Assembly (NCBI GenBank): GCA_030612185.1
Contig: JAUWOI010000149.1
Location: forward strand, 1 to 8,979
From: Anaerolineae bacterium
GTDB lineage: Bacteria > Chloroflexota > Anaerolineae > B4-G1
Length of the DNA stretch: 8,979 nt
Direction of reading: 5' to 3'
A program made the position numbers and the translations under genes. The notes beneath the pieces are model-generated. The model ran no database searches. It worked only from the letters and a program-made list of their open reading frames with translations, and had not been told where the DNA came from. Below are positions 1 through 5,443 of the stretch, piece after piece. The first letter of the stretch is position 1. Each line of letters opens with the position of its first letter.

Positions 1-1738
1 CTCGCTCGTCCAACTCGGCACTGGCCTGCGCAACCGTGCTGAGGTCTTCCTTATCGGCCGAGAGATACACACTCTCACCACTCACCACCGTCACGATGGA
101 AACTTCATCCCTGAGGCCCAGCGTAGCGATCCGCCCGGCCAGATCGGGCGTCACCTCCGTCCCTGCCTCGGCTACTACCTCGCCGCTCTCAGGGTGCACC
201 ACGTCCTCCTTCAACGTCTGACCGGTAAGCGCCTCGACGGTGGGCTCTACGGCGTGAGTCACCTTACGATAAGGCGTCTCGACAAAGCCCAGCGAATTGA
301 CACGGGCGTAGGTTGCCAGACGGCCAATCAACCCGATATTGGGTCCCTCTCGGGTCTCAATAGGGCAGATACGCCCATAGTGGCTGTAATGCACATCGCG
401 CACGTCGAAACCGGCTCGCTCGCGCCGCAGCCCACCCGGTCCCAGCGCCGAAAGAGTGCGCTTGTGGGTCAGTTCTGCCAGTGGGTTGGTCTGTTCCATA
501 AACTGCGAGAGCTGGCTAGAGCCAAAGAACTCGCGGACGGACGCCACGACCGGACGAATGTTAATCAAGTTAACCGGGGTCAGCGACTCAGATTCACGGA
601 TGGACATACGCTCCACCACCACCCGTTCCATACGACGCAGACCAATCCGTAATTTATTTTGAACTAACTCACCGACCGTCTTGACGCGACGATTACCTAA
701 ATGATCAATATCGTCGGCATCAACGATGCCATTGTTAATGCGAATCATACGCTCTACCAGGGCCACCAAGTCCCGCTTGGTGATGGTACGATGTTCGAGG
801 CTTATATTGAGGCCAAGCCGCTGGTTCAGTTTGTAACGGCCCACCCGCTGCAGATCGTAGCGCCGGGGATCGAAAATTTGCTGCTCCAGATACTCACGTG
901 CATTCTCCAACGTGGGCGGGTCGCCAGGACGCATACGGCGGTAGAACTCCAACAGCGCCTCCTCAGCCAACGTACGCCCATCTTTTGGCGCCCAGTCTGG
1001 CTCCTGACGGATAGTAGTGGGAATGTACTGATGCTGAGGATTGCTGTCAGCGTCCTGGAAAAGCGCCAGTAACTCCTCGTCACTCCCACTGCTCAGGATA
1101 TCGCTCCCCGTTCGATCATCCACTGCCGCTAAAGCCCGCAATAGAATGGTGACAGGCAAAGTGCGCTTGCGGTTGAACTTGAGAGTGAGATAATCAGACT
1201 TGCGGGTCTCGAAGTCCATCCAGGCCCCGCGATCAGGAATGAGTTTGGCTCTACCAAGCCGCCGACCGGTAACCCGGTCCTCCTCGACGTCGAAGTAGAC
1301 GCCGGGCGAGCGTATCAATTGGCTGACGACAACTCGCTCGGTACCATTGATGATAAAAGTGCCATTCTCAGTCATCAGGGGGAAGTCGCCGAGGAAGATC
1401 TCCGATTCGACAATCTCACCCGTTTCGCGGTTGTCGAGCACCACCTGAACGTGCAGAGGAACTGCATACGTGATATCTCGTTCGAGGCACTCCTCCTCTG
1501 AATACTTGGGCTCACCAAAATAATAACCAGTCTCGAACTGAGACTCCCTGGCCTTGGAACCAGGGAAGTACAGCTTGAGATTACCGTTGAAACTTTCGAT
1601 GGGTGAAATTTCGTCGAAGAGTTGAACCAGGCCCTCCTCCTGCAACCAACGGAATGACTCGAGTTGAACCTCGATCAAACCTGGCAACTGCTCCGTGCTG
1701 GTGGTGTGGGCATAAGACTTGTTCCCCAGATAAGTCAT
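1..1738 (-). CDS. rpoB: DNA-directed RNA polymerase subunit beta, N-terminal 579 codons (3' end outside window)
   Basis: This is the beta subunit of RNA polymerase, which forms much of the active-site cleft and the rifampicin pocket. I read the frame by hand from the ATG at 1738 to about base 300 without a frameshift or stop, and sampled it to the edge. Recognisable stretches are the N-terminal [15 protein letters not shown], the [23 protein letters not shown] block (residues about 115-137, shown in part), the rifampicin region [18 protein letters not shown] (from residue about 405), the THKR and [15 protein letters not shown] motifs, and [12 protein letters not shown] purine-rich site (AGGAG at 1756-1760, GAGGG at 1749-1753) precedes the ATG. 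The protein lacks large lobe insertions: the equivalent of E. coli His526 is residue 425. Two rifampicin-pocket positions differ from the usual residues (Glu415 for Asp516, Thr428 for Arg529). Its neighbour upstream is a GNAT gene rather than rplL. The identity is secure. Confidence 0.98.
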   Translation of the reverse strand, partial: MTYLGNKSYAHTTSTEQLPGLIEVQLESFRWLQEEGLVQLFDEISPIESFNGNLKLYFPGSKARESQFETGYYFGEPKYSEEECLERDITYAVPLHVQVVLDNRETGEIVESEIFLGDFPLMTENGTFIINGTERVVVSQLIRSPGVYFDVEEDRVTGRRLGRAKLIPDRGAWMDFETRKSDYLTLKFNRKRTLPVTILLRALAAVDDRTGSDILSSGSDEELLALFQDADSNPQHQYIPTTIRQEPDWAPKDGRTLAEEALLEFYRRMRPGDPPTLENAREYLEQQIFDPRRYDLQRVGRYKLNQRLGLNISLEHRTITKRDLVALVERMIRINNGIVDADDIDHLGNRRVKTVGELVQNKLRIGLRRMERVVVERMSIRESESLTPVNLINIRPVVASVREFFGSSQLSQFMEQTNPLAELTHKRTLSALGPGGLRRERAGFDVRDVHYSHYGRICPIETREGPNIGLIGRLATYARVNSLGFVETPYRKVTHAVEPTVEALTGQTLKEDVVHPESGEVVAEAGTEVTPDLAGRIATLGLRDEVSIVTVVSGESVYLSADKEDLSTVAQASAELDER

Positions 1739-1808
1739 AACTATATTTCCCTCTTCTCCTACATCGCTGCACAAATACTTATGTCACGATCAAAATTGAG
1801 GAACTTGA

Positions 1809-1836
1809 ATTATAGCATGGAAGACCGGTTTGTCAA
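1809..1836 (-). promoter_or_regulatory. Sigma-70-type promoter for rpoB
   Basis: On the minus strand the -35 TTGACA (1831-1836) and -10 TATAAT (1809-1814) are both exact consensus, with a 16-bp spacer. Transcription would start near 1802, giving an rpoB leader of about 64 nt. The promoter lies inside the 3' end of the upstream acetyltransferase gene: the -35 encodes Leu-Thr and the -10 contains its TAA stop. The spacer is one base shorter than the optimal 17. I infer that rpoB is transcribed mainly from here rather than by readthrough. Confidence 0.85.
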
Positions 1837-2838
1837 AAAATGCACCTGATCTGATCTAATATCCAGGCGCATCTGTACCAACAGGCGCAGTCTCTGAAAA
1901 CCGGCCGCCTCCAACGCCGCAATCAGCGGTTCCGTAGGGCTCGGCAACACGGTTTCGACCGTCTTCTTGGAAGCGCCACGCAGACTGGTCAAGCCCTGCT
2001 GCACCAGCACGGTTTCAAAACAACCGCCATGCTCAGGCGCCACCAGCACCTCCAGCCGGTCAGGGCAGCGTCCACGCTCACGCAGCGCCCGCACTGCGCC
2101 CCGTACAGCGCCGCCTTCCTCAGCCACCCACCAGACCTCGCGCCGCCCTCTTAGCCAGCAATCCAGGGTGCGCTCCCACCCCAGTTGATAGTCTGCCCTT
2201 GGCAATCTCAGCAATGGGCGATGGCTTTCAGGGACAATAGCGCGCACCAGTTCAATCAGCGCCTCACTATCGTGGCTATGCCCCCGACGCAATGAGGGAT
2301 GCGGCGTCGAATTCCCGGCCCACGGCAGACCCGCCGGGCGCAGCATATGCAACGTCCTGCCGACATCTTGAAAGCCCAGGTGCTCGTAGAGTCGACGGGC
2401 CTGCTGGTTATCGGCCTGTACCTCCAACCCTGCCCAGCGTCCACCCCACGCAGGGATTTCCTCCAGCACCGCCTCCATCAGCGCACGGGCAATACCGCGC
2501 CCCTGCCAGTTGGGGTGCACAGCTACATTCCCAATAAGAAAACCACCCCACCCCAGAGCGCGCCGCAGTGAGACGTTACCCACCACGCGCCCTTCTTCGG
2601 TCCACACAAAGCCCGGCGCAACAGCCGCACTGCTCCACCCCGGCCAGTACAACCACACCAGCAATGGGCCCCAGCGAGCCCCACGACACATCCTCTCCAA
2701 CACCACCTGGCCAGCGGGGTCCAACTTGCCGCCGAAGGCAGTGACAATCAACTCAGCGACTGGCCCGAGGTCACGGTAGGGGTCAAAGGGACGCACCCCG
2801 TTTTGAGCACGCCTTCCACGTAACGCAGCGGCAACCAC
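1810..2838 (-). CDS. Tandem GNAT-family N-acetyltransferase
   Basis: This 342-residue protein is predicted to be a cytoplasmic acetyl-CoA-dependent acyltransferase with unknown substrate. The first GNAT domain (about 15-170) has motif A VHPNWQGRGIARAL (107-120), with the Q-x-x-G-x-G/A pyrophosphate loop QGRGIA, and motif B NQQARRLYEHLGF (144-156). A second, degenerate GNAT-like half (about 185-327) ends in a motif-B-like LIAALEAAGF but shows no clear acetyl-CoA loop, so it is probably structural. The start is GTG: an in-frame TAG lies two codons upstream, and GGGGAG (2845-2850) sits 6 nt before it. The final ~15 residues, after RLDI, lie outside the fold and are encoded by the rpoB promoter. 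It follows a 52-residue ORF by 29 bp and probably shares a transcript with it and cinA. The family is clear; the substrate cannot be told from sequence. Confidence 0.88.
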   Translation of the reverse strand: MVAAALRGRRAQNGVRPFDPYRDLGPVAELIVTAFGGKLDPAGQVVLERMCRGARWGPLLVWLYWPGWSSAAVAPGFVWTEEGRVVGNVSLRRALGWGGFLIGNVAVHPNWQGRGIARALMEAVLEEIPAWGGRWAGLEVQADNQQARRLYEHLGFQDVGRTLHMLRPAGLPWAGNSTPHPSLRRGHSHDSEALIELVRAIVPESHRPLLRLPRADYQLGWERTLDCWLRGRREVWWVAEEGGAVRGAVRALRERGRCPDRLEVLVAPEHGGCFETVLVQQGLTSLRGASKKTVETVLPSPTEPLIAALEAAGFQRLRLLVQMRLDIRSDQVHFLTNRSSML

Positions 2839-2867
2839 GGACTACTCCCCAACGCCCTCAACAAATC

Positions 2868-3026
2868 TTACTTTTCGCACCCTGCGGCAGTGAATGGAAG
2901 CACCAACTCGTTGATGTAACCAGCAGGCACAAAGCCGCACCTGCGCGACCGAACATCTATGCAAAAGTCACCGAAACAAGTTTCGGCTTCCATTTCGATG
3001 ACAGTTGCTTCGCCCACAACCGTCAC
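2868..3026 (-). CDS. Candidate small protein of 52 residues overlapping the cinA stop
   Basis: I do not recognise this protein. The frame starts with GTG at 3026, overlapping the cinA stop as GTGA, and ends with TAA at 2868-2870. Support for translation is a strong GGAGG (3034-3038) exactly 7 nt before the GTG, the same kind of overlap seen between the kinase and regulator genes in this window, and a frame that fills the gap almost to the ribosome site of the next gene. The protein begins MTVVGEATVIEMEAE and ends VLPFTAAGCEK. It has four cysteines (17, 22, 30, 50), the first pair spaced C-x4-C, and no transmembrane stretch. A metal-binding or redox role is possible but unproven. A short hairpin (2971-2986) lies within it. 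The alternative is a non-coding cinA-GNAT spacer. Confidence 0.5.
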   Translation of the reverse strand: MTVVGEATVIEMEAETCFGDFCIDVRSRRCGFVPAGYINELVLPFTAAGCEK

Positions 3027-3517
3027 AACTGACCCTCCAGGTAACGACGCAACAGGTCGAGTGCAGCCTCAGCCGAGCGCGCTTTGTTCTCCCAGCGGCT
3101 GCCACTCCACATGTGCCGCTCCACCCACGCACCATCTGGCGCAGCCAGCGCGACGTAGACTAGGCCCACGGGCTTCTCCGGCGTGCCGCCATCCGGCCCC
3201 GCGACGCCAGTCACGGCCAGACCGATATCACTGCGGAGGGCACGCTGCACACCCCGTGCCATATCCCGCGCCGTCTGCTCGCTCACCGCGCCATAATGGT
3301 ACAGCGAGTCATGTCGCACATGGAGAAGCAGTTCCTTGACATCATAGGAATAGGCCGTAATCGAGCCCTGATAGTAAACCGAACTGCCGGGGATATTGGT
3401 AATACGGTGACCGATGAGCCCACCAGTGCATGATTCGGCTACCGCCAGGGTCAACCCACGCCGTGTCAGCAGTCGGCCGACGAGTACTTCAAGAGCATTT
3501 CCATCTGGTGATCCCAT
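3023..3517 (-). CDS. pncC: CinA C-terminal-domain protein, nicotinamide-nucleotide amidohydrolase type
   Basis: This is a 164-residue stand-alone CinA_C domain. The family deamidates nicotinamide mononucleotide to nicotinic acid mononucleotide in NAD recycling and acts in the cytosol. Visible family motifs are AESCTGG (27-33), the ITAYSYDVK stretch (53-61, with Tyr56 and Lys61), GAVSEQTARDMARG (76-89) and AVTGVAGPDGG (101-111). The usual Asn in AYSNxVK is Tyr58 here. The N-terminal MoCF-like domain of full-length CinA is absent; the length matches single-domain PncC/YgaD proteins. The ATG at 3517 has AGGAG (3521-3525) only 3 nt away, an unusually short spacing, but no better in-frame start is seen. 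A tRNA-Glu gene lies 54 nt upstream with no convincing terminator between, so shared transcription is possible. The stop overlaps a small ORF. Confidence 0.93.
   Translation of the reverse strand: MGSPDGNALEVLVGRLLTRRGLTLAVAESCTGGLIGHRITNIPGSSVYYQGSITAYSYDVKELLLHVRHDSLYHYGAVSEQTARDMARGVQRALRSDIGLAVTGVAGPDGGTPEKPVGLVYVALAAPDGAWVERHMWSGSRWENKARSAEAALDLLRRYLEGQL
3034..3038 (-). promoter_or_regulatory. Ribosome binding site GGAGG deciding the small ORF start
   Basis: GGAGG on the minus strand lies inside the last codons of cinA, 7 nt before the GTG at 3026. It is the main argument that the 52-residue frame downstream is translated. It has no other obvious gene to serve, because the GNAT gene has its own site at 2845-2850. 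Confidence 0.55.
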
Positions 3518-3571
3518 CTGCTCCTAACATAACAGGCCCCGGCCTATTGCCAGGGCTTGAGCATTGCTCTA

Positions 3572-3646
3572 TGCCCCCAAAGGGATTCGAACCCTTGTCG
3601 CGGGCTTGAAAGGCCCGTGTCCTAGGCCAGACTAGACGATGGGGGC
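3572..3646 (-). tRNA. tRNA-Glu (anticodon UUC)
   Basis: The 75-nt minus-strand sequence folds as a cloverleaf. The 7-bp acceptor stem is GCCCCCA/TGGGGGC with discriminator A. The anticodon stem is CGGGC/GCCCG with loop CTTTCAA, so the anticodon is TTC. The T-arm is AAGGG-TTCGAAT-CCCTT. The D-arm carries the typical GTCTAG...GGCCTAGGAC of bacterial tRNA-Glu. The 3' CCA is not encoded and must be added by the nucleotidyltransferase. It has its own promoter just upstream. Confidence 0.97.
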
Positions 3647-3658
3647 ACTTACCTATTT

Positions 3659-3686
3659 ATTTTACCACAAAGATCCCTTGCGTCAA
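3659..3686 (-). promoter_or_regulatory. Sigma-70-type promoter for tRNA-Glu
   Basis: On the minus strand TTGACG (3681-3686, five of six consensus bases) and TAAAAT (3659-3664, five of six) are separated by 16 bp. The start would fall near 3652, leaving a very short leader before the tRNA 5' end at 3646. It may also supply transcripts for cinA, the small ORF and the GNAT gene downstream. Confidence 0.65.
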
Positions 3687-3750
3687 GCACCGCTTGTTGA
3701 GCAACACGACGACGCGGAAGCCGCCTTTGCTGTCTCTTTGGACAGACTCT

Positions 3751-3779
3751 AAATGAAAAGCCGGGCCACTAACGCCCGG
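3751..3779 (-). terminator. Intrinsic terminator after the globin-like gene
   Basis: On the minus strand CCGGGC (3774-3779), a 7-nt loop GTTAGTG and GCCCGG (3761-3766) form a 6-bp all-GC stem. It is followed at 3760-3751 by CTTTTCATTT, a moderate U tract. It lies about 60 nt after the globin-like stop codon and before the tRNA promoter, so it separates the two transcription units. The plus strand shows no matching U tract. Confidence 0.8.
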
Positions 3780-3838
3780 TCTTGCTGCTCCTTAGAATAC
3801 CACACGACGTACCAGCCAGTCCAATAGAGCCCAGTCTG

Positions 3839-4423
3839 TTACCGGCCTGCTTCACTCCACTCACGTGCCTCCACCAGATTCTCGTACAACGTGCGACTGA
3901 ATCCCGTAATGGTGAGGAAGCGGTCCAGCAGTGCACGCTCCATTTCGGCATTATGAACCTGGAGATAGCCACTGTAGATCAACACTAAGTCGAGATTCAA
4001 CGCCTTATCCAGCGTGTGCATCGTAGATGAGAGCGCATGAGGATGTTCACCTGACTGACTCTGGGCTAACTCAAACAAATGCCTCCGCGTCAGTCCCTCC
4101 AGTAGGATGACGTCCTCGAATGCCAGATCAATCTCCACCAACTTCCGCCCAAATGCACAACGCTCCTTGACGTACTCCCCGTCGAACGTTCCATCAAGCA
4201 GACCCACCAGCCATTCATTGAGCACGCCGTGCAAGCGCCGGACGAAACGCGCATTGGCCATCAGCGACTGCGTACCTTTGAACTGCGCCAACTGCTTGCC
4301 GAGACCCTCAATCACCCCGGTAGCGTCAGAGTCCAACCAGCGACGTAGTTCGGCGATCTGTGTACGGTCAGCCTTGTCCCACCCAACATGCGTCTTGACA
4401 TTGTCGAACCAGGTCATCATCAC
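3839..4423 (-). CDS. Protoglobin-like sensor domain protein lacking the proximal heme histidine
   Basis: This 194-residue, all-helical soluble protein resembles the protoglobin/globin-coupled-sensor family, which normally binds heme and senses oxygen. Family landmarks are LDGTFDGEYVKER (76-88), matching the D-x-Y-V-x-x-R entry to the F helix, and GRKLVEIDL (92-100), which aligns with the usual G-x-x-H-V-R-I-G-L. Leu95 occupies the proximal His position, and Glu97 and Asp99 replace Arg and Gly. A heme-free globin fold, as in the N-terminal domain of RsbR, is therefore likely (inference). There is no output domain, so it may act by protein contact. The GTG (4423) is followed by ATG at 4420 and 4417; the true start among these is uncertain. 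The only ribosome site is the AAGGGG edge of a 10-G run. It lies downstream of a response regulator and an 11-bp repeat array and ends at an intrinsic terminator. Fold assignment is moderately sure; function is unknown. Confidence 0.75.
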   Translation of the reverse strand: MMMTWFDNVKTHVGWDKADRTQIAELRRWLDSDATGVIEGLGKQLAQFKGTQSLMANARFVRRLHGVLNEWLVGLLDGTFDGEYVKERCAFGRKLVEIDLAFEDVILLEGLTRRHLFELAQSQSGEHPHALSSTMHTLDKALNLDLVLIYSGYLQVHNAEMERALLDRFLTITGFSRTLYENLVEAREWSEAGR

Positions 4424-4427
4424 GAAG

Positions 4428-4437
4428 CCCCCCCCCC
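4428..4437 (-). repeat. Ten-G homopolymer in the translation start region
   Basis: Ten consecutive G (minus strand) lie 4 nt upstream of the GTG of the globin-like gene, flanked by GAA and CTTC. The tract overlaps the only plausible Shine-Dalgarno (AAGGGG). It also separates the globin frame by one base from an upstream open frame with ATG at 4494. Such tracts are prone to slippage in replication and also to sequencing error. Confidence 0.9.
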
Positions 4438-4502
4438 TTCACCACTTGTCCTCTGATCTACCCTTGCTCTGGCTAGCACTGGTGGTCTCTCCATCCAGGC
4501 AA

Positions 4503-4538
4503 CTGAATAACTACAAGACTGAATAACTACAAGGCTGA
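4503..4538. repeat. 16-bp tandem direct repeat, about 2.25 copies
   Basis: CTGAATAACTACAAGA (4503-4518) is followed directly by CTGAATAACTACAAGG (4519-4534) and a partial CTGA. The two copies differ only in the last base. They lie in the presumed 5' leader of the globin-like gene. Function is unknown; a recent duplication is the simplest reading. Confidence 0.85.
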
Positions 4539-4541
4539 CAT

Positions 4542-4550
4542 AGCATACCA
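4542..4550 (-). promoter_or_regulatory. Possible extended -10 for the globin-like gene
   Basis: TGGTATGCT on the minus strand gives a TGn extension plus TATGCT (four of six consensus bases). It lies 17-21 bp downstream of the 11-bp repeat array and has no good -35, as expected for an activator-dependent promoter. This is a weak call resting on position and a short motif. Confidence 0.3.
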
Positions 4551-4567
4551 CAGAAAACTGCACCTGC

Positions 4568-4600
4568 GGGTTGCGAAGGGGTTACGATTTGGTTACGAAG
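4568..4600. promoter_or_regulatory. Three 11-bp direct repeats, likely response-regulator binding sites
   Basis: Three contiguous 11-mers read GGGTTGCGAAG (4568-4578), GGGTTACGATT (4579-4589) and TGGTTACGAAG (4590-4600), with core GGTTRCGA at an exact 11-bp period. One repeat per helical turn is the known arrangement of OmpR/PhoB-family boxes. The array starts 9 bp after the stop of an OmpR-type regulator gene and precedes the globin-like gene. I infer that this regulator, or a relative, binds here and controls the globin-like gene. Confidence 0.65.
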
Positions 4601-4609
4601 AGGAGAAAC

Positions 4610-5443
4610 TCAGTTTGCGTCCGGGCTACTACTCGCGAACATGTAACCAACGCCGCGCACATTGAGAATGTACTGGGGGTTAGAGGGATCTGTCTCCATT
4701 TTCTTGCGCAAGCGGCGGATATGGACCCGGACAATCGCGCGCGCACCCCAGGCGTCCGTTTCGTACCCCTGGGCACGCCGCACCAATTCCTGGGGACTCC
4801 AAATCTGATCCGGGGTCTCCATTAGACAAACCAATATCTTAAACTCAGTTGGGGTCAGATCCAGTGGTCGCCCTCGGAGCATGATGACATACTGCTGACG
4901 GTCCAGCACGATATCGCGAATCTGGATGAAGCGGCTGGGCTGAGGAGACAGCACATCCTCAGCCGCCTCCGCACCTTCCACAGCGGCCAACTCGGAAAGC
5001 GTCCGTTTCAGTTGACTGACCAGATGCCGGCGCTGTTGTTCCTGTTGGCGCTTCGCCAATCCTCTGCACACGCTCTCCAGAATCTCGGGGACAGAACAAG
5101 GCTTAAGCAAGTAGTCATGTGCACCACGCCGAATGGCTTGAATCGCCGTCTCCAACGTCGCGAAGGCAGTCAGCAGGATAATTACCGTGCCAGAAGATCG
5201 TTCCTGCACCACCTCAGTCACCTCAAGTCCATCCATCCCAGGCATCTTGAGATCAAGCACTATCAGGTCAAAGGGCTCACTCTTGCCCAACAGGCTCAAT
5301 GCCTCCTCACCACTGGCGGCAGTAGCAACCTGGTAGCCTTCTAACCTCAATATCTCCGCCAGAGAGACACGGGCCACCGCCTCGTCATCCACCACCATAA
5401 CGTGTGCTACTTGACTCTGCTCCACCATCTCTTTGCGCCTCAC
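4610..5443 (-). CDS. Response regulator, REC plus OmpR-type winged helix
   Basis: This 277-residue cytoplasmic DNA-binding regulator has a receiver domain (about 12-130) with acidic pocket Asp19/Asp20, phospho-acceptor Asp64 (LIVLDLKMPGMDG), Thr92 and Lys114-Pro115. A charged, Gln-rich linker (130-170) precedes an OmpR/PhoB-type winged helix (about 172-272) with LTPTEFKILVCLME, the recognition-helix region IVRVHIRRLRKKM and the C-terminal hairpin YILNVRGVGYMF. The receiver's LTAFATLETAIQAIRRGAHDYLLKP looks more NtrC/FixJ-like than OmpR-like. The first possible start (GTG, 5443) overlaps the kinase TGA as GTGA, but AAGGAG abuts it with no spacing. The ATG at 5428 (Met6) may be the real start. 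It is surely co-expressed with the kinase, its likely phosphodonor. Targets may include the adjacent 11-bp repeats. Confidence 0.93.
   Translation of the reverse strand: MRRKEMVEQSQVAHVMVVDDEAVARVSLAEILRLEGYQVATAASGEEALSLLGKSEPFDLIVLDLKMPGMDGLEVTEVVQERSSGTVIILLTAFATLETAIQAIRRGAHDYLLKPCSVPEILESVCRGLAKRQQEQQRRHLVSQLKRTLSELAAVEGAEAAEDVLSPQPSRFIQIRDIVLDRQQYVIMLRGRPLDLTPTEFKILVCLMETPDQIWSPQELVRRAQGYETDAWGARAIVRVHIRRLRKKMETDPSNPQYILNVRGVGYMFASSSPDAN

Noticed and set aside
194..652. Plus-strand open frame of 152 codons
   Set aside because: It is antisense to the most conserved part of rpoB and has no family features.
1581..1772. Minus-strand open frame overlapping the rpoB start
   Set aside because: It is out of frame with rpoB, which reads without interruption from 1738, and its product has no recognisable features.
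2960..2989. Hairpin CCGAAA-CTTG-TTTCGG followed by ACTTTT as a terminator after cinA
   Set aside because: The stem is short and AT-containing, the U run is only four, and it falls inside the better supported 52-residue ORF. It could still attenuate, but I would not call it a terminator.
3531..3569. Small inverted repeats (GAGC-ATT-GCTC and AGGC-CGGG-GCCT) after tRNA-Glu as a terminator
   Set aside because: Stems are only four base pairs and no U tract follows on the minus strand.
3728..3747. Inverted repeat CTGTC-N6-GACAG between the terminator and the tRNA promoter
   Set aside because: Five base pairs with no U tract and no clear position relative to a promoter; it may be chance.
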